Under the pieces are notes generated by a model, which saw only the letters and a program-made list of their open reading frames with translations, searched no databases and was not told where the DNA came from. Below are positions 15,066 to 23,325 of a stretch of 39,793 bases of DNA, piece by piece. Location: contig JAFVCA010000015.1 in the NCBI GenBank assembly GCA_017479705.1, positions 1 to 39,793 of the forward strand, written 5' to 3'. Made by a program: the position numbers and the translations under genes. Each line of letters begins with the position of its first letter. Position 1 is the stretch's first letter. The stretch is from Bacteroidales bacterium. GTDB lineage: Bacteria > Bacteroidota > Bacteroidia > Bacteroidales > P3.

Positions 15066-15353
15066 TTAGTGTTTTATCTCCAGTTGTCCATTATTTAGGC
15101 TCACGCCCTTTATCTTGATGCCCACACGGGCAAGATTTTCCGTTATCTCGCGTTTCCAGTACCGCAGGTCTTCATCCCCCGCCATATCGGCCACGCCGAC
15201 ACCCACCAAAGGGTTCTCCTTCCATTCCCCGCGCTGGGTGGCCAGCACCAGGTATTCCTCCTGGACCTGCGTCTCGCCTGTCGCCATCGTGCCGTTGTCC
15301 AGTTCAAGGTCAACGGTACCGTCCGCCTCTTGTATCAGTCTTAATCCTTTCAT
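15066..15353 (-). CDS. Baseplate W/gp25-like wedge protein
   Basis: This 95-residue protein follows the spike gene with a 1-bp overlap, the place of gpW/Gp46-type proteins in contractile tails. The end (KREITENLARVGIKIKGVSL) and the LELDNGT start fit the small gp25-like fold, though the classic signature is weak. It would be part of the baseplate wedge. Confidence is based on synteny more than on sequence. Confidence 0.6.
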   Translation of the reverse strand: MKGLRLIQEADGTVDLELDNGTMATGETQVQEEYLVLATQRGEWKENPLVGVGVADMAGDEDLRYWKREITENLARVGIKIKGVSLNNGQLEIKH

Positions 15354-15916
15354 CAGTGCGTTATTTTGGTGTCCTCCATATCCTCGAAGTTAATCATCTG
15401 GGCGGCCATTGCGCCCTCAAAGGTTGCTCTGCCCGCCGGTCCGTTGGCCGCTGTCGATGCACCGACACTTGTAAAGCCGTTTGCAATGGCTTTCTTCATG
15501 GCTTCCACGTATTTCTTCAGGGTGTCAAGGTTATTCTTCAAACTCTCGATGTTCACCAGCCCGCCATTGTCGCCACCGTTCAACTCTATGCTGTCGGCCT
15601 CGATGGCTATTTGCTCAAAGGTGGCCTCTATCTTTTCTATGTTGGTGTAAACTATCACTGCAAGGTCGCGCAGGTTGCCGCCGCTCAGGTCGGTCAGCAG
15701 TACCATGCTGCCCTCCTTGGGTGTCAGCAGCAGTTTGCCGTCGGCTCCATCGTTGACGGCGGTGAGGCGCACTTCGTCCAGTTCCAGCCCCGCCACGTTG
15801 ACCGTGCAGGTTTCTCCCTCGACGCTCTTCACCTCCCCAACCAGAAACAGCCCGCTGCCGCCTTTCGCGCCGCAGATCTGCCGTATGGCTTCCTTTATGT
15901 CCTGTGCCTTGCCCAT
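15353..15916 (-). CDS. Baseplate spike protein, gpV/Gp45-like
   Basis: The 187-residue protein has an OB-fold-like N-terminal half (GLFLVGEVKSVEGETCTVNV, then ELDEVRLTAV and PKEGSMVLLTDLS) typical of gpV-type tail spikes, followed by an elongated C-terminal part. It is directly coupled to the hub gene (1-bp overlap at 15916) and precedes the gp25-like gene, as in Mu and P2. It forms the puncturing device under the hub. Confidence 0.75.
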   Translation of the reverse strand: MGKAQDIKEAIRQICGAKGGSGLFLVGEVKSVEGETCTVNVAGLELDEVRLTAVNDGADGKLLLTPKEGSMVLLTDLSGGNLRDLAVIVYTNIEKIEATFEQIAIEADSIELNGGDNGGLVNIESLKNNLDTLKKYVEAMKKAIANGFTSVGASTAANGPAGRATFEGAMAAQMINFEDMEDTKITH

Positions 15917-16872
15917 TACGATAGTCTTTTGCCAAGTGTTATGGTTCGTTTTCCACCGCCCTTGCTGTAGTCCACCTCCACGGCGGTGACGTAGTAGGTG
16001 CCGTTCTTGTATTCATAGTCCGGGTCCACAATGCTCACTTTGTAGCCCGCGTCGCAGTATGGCCACAACCAGCCGCTGAAGCTGCCGCTGTAGCCGGTAT
16101 AGCATTTCTCTTCAAGCACCTGCTCGGCCACCTTTTTAAGGCTGGCTTCGTCGGTTGCCCCCGGCACCTTCATCGTGATACGGTCGCCGCCGGTCGTGCC
16201 AGCTTCCACCTTCACCTTGGTGCCGTCTTTTTTCTCGCCCTCGACAACCACCAGCACACGGCGGTCGTCTTTCTTCCGGTACTCCAGACTGGTGCCCCCG
16301 CGCTCGATATTCCGGGTGAAGTCATACTTCGCCTCACCGAACACCTCCGCATATTGCGGATGCACATGGAGCTTCTCGCCCTTTAGGTAGATGTTTGGCT
16401 TCACCTCTTCCTGGATCTTCTTCAATACATCGTAGCCGGTGGCGTTGTGTACCGTGAATTTCTCGTAAGTGAAAGCATAGTCGCATTCCACCGTAAAACC
16501 GCCACATTGCCCGCAGATGTCGCCCAGGATGTCCTTCACATCCTTATTGGCGTACACTTTGTCATCAACTGCCTTGCGGAACAGCCACAGCCCATCCTCG
16601 CATTCCAGTTTGATACTGCCGCCGTCGGTACCGATGCGCTGCACATAGCCCTCGAACTCGGTCTTCAATTTGCCGTTGTAGCCCAGCTCTATCTTCACCG
16701 CGTCACCCACATTGATTTTGTCCTCGACCTCGATGGCCTGGTTATGCACCATACCGGGGAGTGTAATAACCGCCGTGTCGGACAATGCCTCCACGCTGCG
16801 CGTAATCTTGACACTCTCCAGAAGCAGCAGATTGTAGCTGCCCACCGTTATCTTATGGCACATCTTATACAT
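15916..16872 (-). CDS. Baseplate hub protein, gpD/Gp44-like
   Basis: The start is the ATG at 16872, which overlaps the upstream stop as TAATG and gives 318 residues. The sequence shows the hub pattern: VKITRSVEALSDTAVITLPG, INVGDAVKIELGYNGK, FEGYVQRIG and further beta domains, ending in TAVEVDYSKGGGKRTITLGKR. This is the family of late control gpD / Mu Gp44 hub proteins that connect tube and spike. Gene order (DUF6046-like, hub, spike, wedge) is that of contractile Bacteroidota phages. Confidence 0.8.
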   Translation of the reverse strand: MYKMCHKITVGSYNLLLLESVKITRSVEALSDTAVITLPGMVHNQAIEVEDKINVGDAVKIELGYNGKLKTEFEGYVQRIGTDGGSIKLECEDGLWLFRKAVDDKVYANKDVKDILGDICGQCGGFTVECDYAFTYEKFTVHNATGYDVLKKIQEEVKPNIYLKGEKLHVHPQYAEVFGEAKYDFTRNIERGGTSLEYRKKDDRRVLVVVEGEKKDGTKVKVEAGTTGGDRITMKVPGATDEASLKKVAEQVLEEKCYTGYSGSFSGWLWPYCDAGYKVSIVDPDYEYKNGTYYVTAVEVDYSKGGGKRTITLGKRLS

Positions 16873-17483
16873 TACTGAACCTCCTCCAATATATTGATGC
16901 TGCTGTCGCTGTAGCACTTGATAGTGTACGATTGGTTCTGCATCCCCTTGGTATGGGGGAACTGGAAGCTGTCCACCACCAGGCGCGTGATACCGTAGCC
17001 ATCGTTCAAAAGGTCGTTGACCACCGCCAGCGACTCACCACACACCAGTATCGACTGCAATTCCTGCACCTGTTCGTTTAGGTCTTTGGCGTCGTCGCCC
17101 ATCAGCACCCCGGTAATAGTAATGTCGAAGTCGTCTTGGCTGAAACTCTCTTTGACCGTACCCTGCAAACTGCCTTTTGCCACATAGCGCCGGGCAATGA
17201 TATTCTTACCGCTGACGGCTAATATCGGGTCAAGCCGGAAGCAGTATTCCTGCCCCTGCTCGCTGCGCAACGCAAGGTAGTCCTGGCTGAGGTTAAGGTT
17301 TCCATACGATGACACCTCATCCTTCTTGCCGCCGCTCACCGTCGGCACATACTTGAACGGCACTCCCGGTGGCAGGGCATAGCCCAGGGCATGAAGCCCC
17401 AGCTCGTTCAGAACAAGGCTCACATCGTCGCTCTTAACGACCTCGCGGTTGATTGTCTGTATAGGGTCAAAACTTCTTGCCAT
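16872..17483 (-). CDS. DUF6046-like baseplate or tube-initiator protein
   Basis: The 203-residue product lies between tape measure and hub, where DNA-circulation/Gp43-like or tube-initiator proteins sit in other phages. Its sequence (LVLNELGLHALGYALPPGVP, then GSLQGTVKESFSQDDFDITI, GVLMGDDAKDLNEQVQELQS and VDSFQFPHTKGMQNQSYTIK) fits the DUF6046 group of Bacteroidota phages. It is probably a tube-baseplate adaptor. It is coupled to the hub gene. Confidence 0.65.
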   Translation of the reverse strand: MARSFDPIQTINREVVKSDDVSLVLNELGLHALGYALPPGVPFKYVPTVSGGKKDEVSSYGNLNLSQDYLALRSEQGQEYCFRLDPILAVSGKNIIARRYVAKGSLQGTVKESFSQDDFDITITGVLMGDDAKDLNEQVQELQSILVCGESLAVVNDLLNDGYGITRLVVDSFQFPHTKGMQNQSYTIKCYSDSSINILEEVQ

Positions 17484-17487
17484 TGTC

Positions 17488-19206
17488 TTATGCTGTAGCC
17501 GCCGCCATCATAAGCGTGCGCGTTAATATCTCTTGAATTTTGTTTTCCAGTTCCTGGGCGCTCTCGCCAAGGGTACCGTTGAACACGATATTCTCCACCA
17601 TCTTGCCGAGGTTGATATTCACCGTGGTGTTGCGGGTGCCGCCGGTAACGGCTGCCTCCGCACCCTTTGCCGCCCTGTCGTTAGCCGCAGAACCCAGTCC
17701 GGGTCCATCCACGCCACCGCCTTGCCCTGGGATACCGGCAGGGGAAATGCCCTTGTTCTCTTTTACTTTGTTCGCGCCCTTTTCATAGCCGAATTTGAAG
17801 GCCTCGACACTCCCGCCGGTGATTTTATTCCAGACCGCTATAATCTTGTTGAGGGGCTTCGCCAGCCAGTTCAGCACCTTGTAGAACCCCTCCTTGATGT
17901 AGTCCCACAAGCCGCCGAACCACTCAATGATGGGGTGGAACACTTTCTTGAACCAGGACCCGACTTTCTCCAGGACACCCTTCACCCAATTAAACACCGT
18001 TTTAATGATGTTTACAACGGTATGGATGTAGGCCTTGATAAAGCCGAACACCTTGGCAATAATGGGCTGCAAGATGTTCCAGATATTGTGGATGATATTC
18101 TTGATGACTTCCCACAAGCCGGTCAGGAACCCACGGAAGCCCTCGCACTTGTTCCACAAGGTCGTGAAGATGCCAATGACCAACGTAATGGCAGCAGCTA
18201 TCCATCCGACGATGGGGATGCTCATGATGGCGGTGCTGATACCACGGCACGCCGCCTTCGCGATTGCGCTCATGGTCGTGAAACTGCCACCCGTTAGCAA
18301 GGCTGCAAGTGAGGTCTTTTCAAGTTCCCGCTTTATTTTTGTTACCCCTATGAGGACACCGATTGCAGCAGCTACCCACACGGGCCAACCCATCTGCACC
18401 ACATCGATAAGGCCATTGGCCAAACCAATAAGGGCATCCATCACTGGAAGCAGCTTTGTCTGTATCTGTACCCATATTGCGCCGACCCGTTCCTTGATGT
18501 CGCCCATACTGTTGGCCACCTGTTGCAATTTCCCTTCGGGTGTATTGGCGAGAGCCTCATTCATGCCGCCCACGCTTTGGCCGATGACCTCGGCAAGTGT
18601 GGCCACCCTCTCTTCCTCGGTGCCGTATTTCAGTAACTTCTCTTGGGCTTCGTCGAACTTGTAACCATAACGCGACAATGCGCCCACCTGGCCATCCATC
18701 ACCTTGCCCATCATCGAGGCTATCTGGGTGGCTTGCTCCTGGGAGGCATTCAGCCCGTATTGCTGTGCCAACATGTCGTTCATCACAGGCATCAGCTTTT
18801 TCAAGCTGTCCGCCTTGCTCAGATAAGTTCCCAGTTCCTGGGCACCGGCAAGCTGCACCTCATCACCGATGACGCCCAGCTTCTGCTGTGCGCTGGCCAG
18901 TTCCTTGATGCTCGCTATTTCGTCATTGCTTGCCCCCATCGTGTTCCGCATCACCTGCGCCAGTTTTGCCTCGGCCTCCTGTTGTGCCCGGTTCGCCTCG
19001 GTGAACTCACGCATTTTGTCAGCTGCCTTTTTTGCAACTTCCATGGCCTGGTTGAACATAATAAACCCAAGCCCGATACCGGCCAGCTTGCTTTTGGCCC
19101 GTTCTGCCGCGTTGCCGAGTTCATCGGTCTGCCCTGTGATCTGCTTTAATCTCTCCAGTGCATCCCCAATGACTTTTATCTCAAATTCAACTTTTTTGTC
19201 TGCCAT
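17488..19206 (-). CDS. Tail tape measure protein
   Basis: The 572-residue protein has a coiled N-terminal part (EFEIKVIGDALERLKQITGQ, then AQQEAEAKLAQVMRNTMGAS), hydrophobic stretches (VWVAAAIGVLIGVTKI, then VGWIAAAITLVIGIFTTLW) and amphipathic Trp-rich helices (GLWEVIKNIIHNIWNILQPI). These are the usual features of a tape measure, which sets tail length and forms the DNA channel. Its place after the tail chaperone is diagnostic. At 572 residues it predicts a shorter tail than phages with 700-1000-residue tape measures. Confidence 0.85.
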   Translation of the reverse strand: MADKKVEFEIKVIGDALERLKQITGQTDELGNAAERAKSKLAGIGLGFIMFNQAMEVAKKAADKMREFTEANRAQQEAEAKLAQVMRNTMGASNDEIASIKELASAQQKLGVIGDEVQLAGAQELGTYLSKADSLKKLMPVMNDMLAQQYGLNASQEQATQIASMMGKVMDGQVGALSRYGYKFDEAQEKLLKYGTEEERVATLAEVIGQSVGGMNEALANTPEGKLQQVANSMGDIKERVGAIWVQIQTKLLPVMDALIGLANGLIDVVQMGWPVWVAAAIGVLIGVTKIKRELEKTSLAALLTGGSFTTMSAIAKAACRGISTAIMSIPIVGWIAAAITLVIGIFTTLWNKCEGFRGFLTGLWEVIKNIIHNIWNILQPIIAKVFGFIKAYIHTVVNIIKTVFNWVKGVLEKVGSWFKKVFHPIIEWFGGLWDYIKEGFYKVLNWLAKPLNKIIAVWNKITGGSVEAFKFGYEKGANKVKENKGISPAGIPGQGGGVDGPGLGSAANDRAAKGAEAAVTGGTRNTTVNINLGKMVENIVFNGTLGESAQELENKIQEILTRTLMMAAATA

Positions 19207-19221
19207 GTGAAAAATTATTCG

Positions 19222-19229
19222 TATCTTTG
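19222..19229 (+). promoter_or_regulatory. TAnnTTTG promoter element in front of a small opposite-strand gene
   Basis: TATCTTTG is an exact -7 element. A TTTG occurs at 19195-19198, 23 bp upstream, somewhat wider than usual. The context ATTCGTATCTTTGCAA is almost identical to the promoter at 2140. Transcription would start near 19236, ten bases before the ATG at 19246. Confidence 0.45.
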
Positions 19230-19245
19230 CAAAAAATTTGAAGCA

Positions 19246-19341
19246 ATGCTACTGACTGTTCTTGTTGTCGTTTTTATCGCCTTCCCGTTGGCCAAGTACC
19301 TCTTGAAGCTGCTGGGTCGGATGGGTAGAAACTTGTGGTAG
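19246..19341 (+). CDS. 31-residue single-span membrane peptide
   Basis: The frame reads MLLTVLVVVFIAFPLAKYLL and ends KLLGRMGRNLW. It is one hydrophobic helix followed by a short basic tail, so it should insert in the inner membrane. It fits exactly into the gap between the tape measure start (19206) and the end of the frameshifted tail chaperone (19343), on the opposite strand, and has a promoter-like element just upstream. This precise fit argues for a real small gene expressed apart from the late operon. The function is unknown; superinfection control and regulation of lysis are possibilities. Chance cannot be excluded at this length. Confidence 0.45.
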   Translation: MLLTVLVVVFIAFPLAKYLLKLLGRMGRNLW

Positions 19342-19342
19342 T

Positions 19343-19528
19343 CTATTTCTTCATCGCTTCCCTCTTTCTTATATCTGCCAACTGCATAAATTTCTCCGCC
19401 CACTGTGCGTCAGTTAAGGTGGAGGGGTCGATATGTAGGTAGTATTCCAACATCGTGTCTATATACCCGACGGGGTTGTACCTTATCGACCCCCGGGCGG
19501 AATTCAGACTTCCCCCACCTCGACTTTC
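19343..19528 (-). CDS. Tail chaperone extension made by -1 frameshift (GT-type)
   Basis: In the -1 frame an open stretch starts at 19528 and ends at 19343. It reads RGSIRYNPVGYIDTMLEYYL, then HIDPSTLTDAQWAEKFMQLA and DIRKREAMKK, which looks like genuine protein. It has no start codon before an internal ATG, but it overlaps the end of the 19504-19803 gene inside a 24-base window between the two stops. A run of five G (19512-19516) lies there. This is the layout of gpG/gpGT of lambda and Mu-like phages, in which a fraction of ribosomes slips to make a longer chaperone, here of about 153 residues. Confidence 0.65.
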   Translation of the reverse strand, partial: ESRGGGSLNSARGSIRYNPVGYIDTMLEYYLHIDPSTLTDAQWAEKFMQLADIRKREAMKK

Positions 19529-19803
19529 TTAATGTGAATCATGCGCTCCACCAGGTCGCCGCTGCACCCCAACAGGTACTCCGTGTCCTCGTGCATGATG
19601 GGGTCGCCGCCGAGGAAACAATTCTTCAGCAGTGTCTCGGTCATTTCGAGGGGCTGGTTCTGCAAGGTCATCGCATAGCTCAGATCCTTGCGCGTCGGCT
19701 TGCGGTAGTATGCCTTGTGTCCGTCGGCACTGGCCACGAACACCTTGCCGTGTTGCTTTTTCCATTGTTCCACCTGTTCGGCGGTTATCTCGTTTTTGTT
19801 CAT
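19504..19803 (-). CDS. Tail assembly chaperone, gpG-type
   Basis: The 99-residue protein (MNKNEITAEQVEQWKKQHGK, then VFVASADGHKAYYRKPTRKD, LSYAM, EMTETLLKNCFLGGDPIM) resembles short tail-assembly chaperones that bind the tape measure. It sits between tube and tape measure genes. Its last codons overlap the -1 frame of the extension described at 19343-19528. The sense-strand tail GTGGGGGAAGTCTGA offers the slip site just before its own stop. Confidence 0.75.
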   Translation of the reverse strand: MNKNEITAEQVEQWKKQHGKVFVASADGHKAYYRKPTRKDLSYAMTLQNQPLEMTETLLKNCFLGGDPIMHEDTEYLLGCSGDLVERMIHIKKVEVGEV

Positions 19804-19832
19804 CGTTTAATCGGGTTTTAAGTGTTGTTTAA

Positions 19833-20234
19833 TTAGACTTTCACCTTGCGGAGGAAGATGAAGGGCAGCGTGATTTCTTCGTTCTTGTCGCCCTGGCTCA
19901 TCGAGTTCTCTTCCTCGGTGAACTGGCAGCCCATCAGTTTGTCCACCACCATCACGTCGGGCGGGTTGCCGTAGCTCACCACGATGTCCACCTGGAGGTC
20001 GAGTACCGAGCCACCGCCACTCAATGCCAACGTCTCGTACTCGCTGCGGAGCATGGCCACCTCGCCCTCGTAGGAGACGTTGCCGCTCTGGATGCTCACC
20101 GGCTCATTGCCGGCACCATACAGCAGCTCCTTCTCTTTGCTGCGCTTGTAGCGCACCGAGCGGAGGCGCGTAATCAAACGACCGCCAATCAAGGCGTGTA
20201 CGTCGTTCCATTCATATTCTCTACTGTTAAACAT
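19833..20234 (-). CDS. Tail tube protein
   Basis: The 133-residue product follows the sheath gene (20-bp gap) and precedes the tail chaperone, the fixed place of the tube gene in contractile phages. It starts MFNSREYEWNDVHALIGGRL, contains ITRLRSVRYKRSKEKELLYG and SYEGEVAMLRSEYETLALSG, and is beta-rich, as expected for a hexameric tube monomer. It resembles the tail tube group found next to DUF2586 sheaths. Confidence 0.8.
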   Translation of the reverse strand: MFNSREYEWNDVHALIGGRLITRLRSVRYKRSKEKELLYGAGNEPVSIQSGNVSYEGEVAMLRSEYETLALSGGGSVLDLQVDIVVSYGNPPDVMVVDKLMGCQFTEEENSMSQGDKNEEITLPFIFLRKVKV

Positions 20235-20254
20235 TGCTATCTGGTTTTAGGGCC

Positions 20255-21448
20255 TCAAGCGGTCTTGAAGCCGAGTTTCACATCAATGTATTTGCTGTAG
20301 CCGTGGGGCTTCACCTTCAGGTTTATCTCCAGGCGCGAGGTCGCCAGTATGTTCTGGTCGGGATCGATGTAGCACTGCACACCGAGGTCGCTGGCGTTGT
20401 CCGGGTCGTTGCCCAGGTTGCCCTCGCTGGTCATCGAGTTGACGATGGCGCTCTCCACCGAGGTTTCCACCCCCTTGCAGTGGAACGCGGCAAGTTTGCC
20501 TTCGGTGTTCACCGGCACATTCTCCGCAATCTCATCCACAAGGGTCTTGTAGGCTATGCGGTAGGCCTTGTCAATGACACGTCGGCGCGGGATGGCGCAG
20601 TAGTCATCGCTGGCGCCGGTGGCCAGATGGTCATCGCTCCAGTAGTAGCCACTCTTACCTACGAAGGTACGCGGCACGATGTAGCCGAGGTCGTTGGCCA
20701 CGTCGGGGTCGCCAAGCTCCGCCAGATTGCTGCCGATGTACATGGTCTCGGCCTTGATGGCCCCGCTGCGCACTCTCGCCAGACTGCGCTGCACAGGTTC
20801 TGCCGCCAGTCGCCCGGCAACGAGACCGACGGCTGCACCGGCACTGCCGGTTACACTGTCGCCCAGTACCACGCCCACACGGTTGTCGCTGCGGGCCGTC
20901 AGGTCGGGGAGCGAGGCGGCCACACCGTTATAGCTCAACGCCTCCACCAGGCTCACAAATGGGGCGTAGTAGTTCTCCGCCCAATCCTCGGCCAAGGCCT
21001 GGAGGTTGGTAACGGCGGTCAGTACCGCCCCGTCGATGCTGCCGCTCATGGTCGGCTCGGCTGCCGAGGCAACCTTCAGCATCAGGATGTTGATGGAGCC
21101 ACGCGCCGCCATCAACAGGGGGCTGATGATGTTGTTGGCCTTGTCCGTCAGGTTGGCAATGGTGGTGCTTGCCGCCACGCCCATCACCCACAGCTTGGTA
21201 CCATCGGGGGCCTCGCTGTAGAACTCCTTGACGGTCTTGTAGAGGGCAGCGTTCACACCAGTGGCCGCGCTCGTAATGCCCAAGGCCTCCAGCCCCGCCC
21301 GCTTGGTGATAAGGTACGGGGTGTTCAGCGCGAAGGTCGTGCTCACGGCGGTGGCATACGCCACAAGTCCGCACACGCCGTCCTCGCTGGGGGCAACCCC
21401 GCCCAGGGCTCCGTTCTCAAAGGTTATTTTTACTCTTGGTAATGCCAT
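20255..21448 (-). CDS. Contractile tail sheath protein, DUF2586 type
   Basis: The 397-residue protein starts MALPRVKITFENGALGGVAP and has the DUF2586 sheath pattern, with YLITKRAGLEALGITSA, TKLWVMGVAAST, DNRVGVVLGDSVTGSAGAAV and the C-terminal ATSRLEINLKVKPHGYSKYI. Sheath monomers surround the tube and contract at infection. Its presence shows that this is a myovirus like Mu, not a siphovirus. Many small-residue stretches (Ala, Gly, Ser) are normal for sheaths. Confidence 0.88.
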   Translation of the reverse strand: MALPRVKITFENGALGGVAPSEDGVCGLVAYATAVSTTFALNTPYLITKRAGLEALGITSAATGVNAALYKTVKEFYSEAPDGTKLWVMGVAASTTIANLTDKANNIISPLLMAARGSINILMLKVASAAEPTMSGSIDGAVLTAVTNLQALAEDWAENYYAPFVSLVEALSYNGVAASLPDLTARSDNRVGVVLGDSVTGSAGAAVGLVAGRLAAEPVQRSLARVRSGAIKAETMYIGSNLAELGDPDVANDLGYIVPRTFVGKSGYYWSDDHLATGASDDYCAIPRRRVIDKAYRIAYKTLVDEIAENVPVNTEGKLAAFHCKGVETSVESAIVNSMTSEGNLGNDPDNASDLGVQCYIDPDQNILATSRLEINLKVKPHGYSKYIDVKLGFKTA

Positions 21449-21547
21449 AATTCTTAATCTTGTTATAATGGGGCGCTTCGTCTGTCTTCACACACTCCAC
21501 GCCCCGGTTGATTGGTTATGGTTGTTTAATGTCCGCCGGACACCGGC

Positions 21548-22447
21548 TTAGGCAGGGGTGCCCTGGTACAGCAGCACGATACCCTTCTTGTCGGCACGGA
21601 TGCTCGAACCACCGGCACGAACGGCAAACGAGAAGATGTCGCCGTAGTAGCTGGGGTTGTTGTTGTCCTCGTAGGCCTTCACCTCGCCGAGGGCACGGCT
21701 CACGCTGCCCTTCTGCCAGGCCAAGCCGCCAGCAGTGTCGGTGGCTGCCGCGCTGCCGGTCTTCAGACTGCCGCCAGCGGCACACTCGAACACCGAGCTT
21801 CGCATCAGGAAGTCGAAGCCGAGGAACTTGCCCATGACACCCTTGATGGCGTCGGCACCGTTCAGGAACGACACCACCTCGGCGTCGGTCAGCGAGTTCA
21901 TCAGCTGGTTGTACATGATGGCGTCCAGCAAGATGGTGCGACCATCGGCGGGAACATCCTGGCTGTCGAAAATCATCTTGATTTTCTCCACGTCGGCGCG
22001 GGTCATCTTCTTGCGGTTGCCCGTGGCCGTGCTGTGCACGTGGGCAGGGGCTGCTTCGCCGGTGGTGGCCACCGTGGTAACGCCGTTAGGAACCCACTTT
22101 TTCAGGATGTCCATGTGGACATAGTTCATCAGGGTTTCCTTGCTCTGCTTCAGCATCGACTGGCGCTTGTCGTAGCTCAACTCGACGTCGGCCAGGTGCT
22201 GCACGCGCAGAGGTGGCACGTCGTAGCTGTCCAGGTCATAGGTCAGCTCGCTGTCTGCGCGGGTGCCGATGGTCGCCGGGAACTCCGAACGGTTTTTCGT
22301 TACTTGCGGGGCGCTGCCGGCCTGGGGGATGTGCACAGTGTGGTTGTTGACGTAGCTGCTGTGGTCCACGCTACGGGAGATGAAACTATTGTCAGGCCAG
22401 AAACCCTCAATAATGTCATTGATCCAGATTTGTGTGTTCAAAGCCAT
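21548..22447 (-). CDS. Major capsid protein
   Basis: The 299-residue product starts MALNTQIWINDIIEGFWPDN and has SYVNNHTVHIPQAGSAP and YDVPPLRVQHLADVELSYDK, the signature of the major capsid family of Bacteroidota Mu-like phages with an HK97-type fold. Later parts (RTILLDAIMYNQLMNSLTDA, then FDFLMRSSVFE) fit the same. It follows the protease/scaffold and decoration-like genes and precedes the sheath gene. Its leader (GTTATTAACCCCAAAAAC before the ATG) is nearly duplicated in front of the nested scaffold start. Confidence 0.85.
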   Translation of the reverse strand: MALNTQIWINDIIEGFWPDNSFISRSVDHSSYVNNHTVHIPQAGSAPQVTKNRSEFPATIGTRADSELTYDLDSYDVPPLRVQHLADVELSYDKRQSMLKQSKETLMNYVHMDILKKWVPNGVTTVATTGEAAPAHVHSTATGNRKKMTRADVEKIKMIFDSQDVPADGRTILLDAIMYNQLMNSLTDAEVVSFLNGADAIKGVMGKFLGFDFLMRSSVFECAAGGSLKTGSAAATDTAGGLAWQKGSVSRALGEVKAYEDNNNPSYYGDIFSFAVRAGGSSIRADKKGIVLLYQGTPA

Positions 22448-22472
22448 AATAAAACGTTTTTGGGGTTAATAA

Positions 22473-22874
22473 CTAAAGGATAAGCCAGCTGCTGCCGTCC
22501 CACACCAGCTGCTTCACCACATTGGCGCTGTTGCCGCCCTTGGCGTTGGCTGCGCTGATCAGGGTGGTGGTGTCGTGTTTGATGGCACAGCCCACTGCGG
22601 TGGCCGCCTCTGTCCATGCCACCAGGACAAGGTCGCCAACCTTCAGGTCGGCACCGGCGGTCAACGTCAGTTCCGAAGCGGCGGCAAGGGTGCCGAGCTT
22701 CAGGATGGTCGTGGCACGTTCCACCGTTACGGAAGCCTTGTTGCTTGACAAGGTTACGTCTTTTGCCTCAGACGTGGGGAATGGTACCAGTGTCTCTTTG
22801 TCAGCATCGGCTTCGATGCTGGGCGCTCTGAAGGCATAGCGCGAATTCAGGGTTCTGTTGATGTAAGCACTCAT
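22473..22874 (-). CDS. Probable head decoration or small head protein
   Basis: The ATG at 22874 is chosen because the upstream part of the open frame is low-complexity antisense-type sequence and the AACCCCAAAAACC leader lies just before it. The 133 residues (MSAYINRTLNSRYAFRAPSI, then SNKASVTVERATTILKLGTL, TLTAGADLKVGDLVLVAWTE) are beta-rich and end in a Trp-rich strand (VWDGSSWLIL). It lies between protease/scaffold and major capsid, where lambda gpD-like decoration proteins are found. No other function is evident. Confidence 0.65.
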   Translation of the reverse strand: MSAYINRTLNSRYAFRAPSIEADADKETLVPFPTSEAKDVTLSSNKASVTVERATTILKLGTLAAASELTLTAGADLKVGDLVLVAWTEAATAVGCAIKHDTTTLISAANAKGGNSANVVKQLVWDGSSWLIL

Positions 22875-22896
22875 GACTATCGGTTTTTGGGGTTGT

Positions 22897-23325
22897 CTAC
22901 TCTTTGTAGTCGGTACCGAAGGTCTCACGGTACAGGTTCTTGAACGCCTCGGGGTCGGCGGCCTTGAAAGCGGACAGCTTGCCGGCACGGTCAAGTTCCT
23001 GCCAGCTCTTTCCGGCAAACTCGCCCTTGCCCTTCTGGCTCTCCAGCATCTGGCTGAGGCTGGTGCGCGGGTTGAGCTTGGCGAGGGCTGCCCTGGCATT
23101 CTCCGGGGCGACGTTCATCAGCTCCTTCCACTGGGGGCGCTCGGCCTCGCTGATACGTCCGTCATTGACGGCTGCCGTCAGCAGAGCGTCAATCTCCGCA
23201 CTGCGGACATTCTGCAACTCGGTGCGTGCCTGGTCGCGTTCCTGCGTCAGGGTCTGGTTGGTCTCGGTCAGCTGCTGCACCTGCTGCTGTAACTGGTTCA
23301 TCTGGTTCGGTTCTTGTTCTGTCAT
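22897..23325 (-). CDS. Nested head scaffold from an internal start
   Basis: The ATG at 23325 lies in frame within the protease gene and would make a 142-residue scaffold starting MTEQEPNQMNQLQQQVQQL. Just upstream lies GTTATTAACCCCCAAAA, which matches the leader of the major capsid gene (GTTATTAACCCCAAAA at about 22470) except for one extra C, even though here it also encodes protein (EVINPQNSS). Keeping a leader inside a coding region argues that this start is used. Confidence 0.7.
   Translation of the reverse strand: MTEQEPNQMNQLQQQVQQLTETNQTLTQERDQARTELQNVRSAEIDALLTAAVNDGRISEAERPQWKELMNVAPENARAALAKLNPRTSLSQMLESQKGKGEFAGKSWQELDRAGKLSAFKAADPEAFKNLYRETFGTDYKE

Noticed and set aside
19215-19403. 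A 62-residue minus-strand gene between tape measure and tail chaperone
   Set aside because: It overlaps the -1 frame extension of the chaperone, which has clearly protein-like sequence, and the small plus-strand peptide.
20234-21442. A 402-residue plus-strand protein opposite the sheath gene
   Set aside because: It is a GC-bias shadow of the sheath gene with no promoter or recognisable domain.
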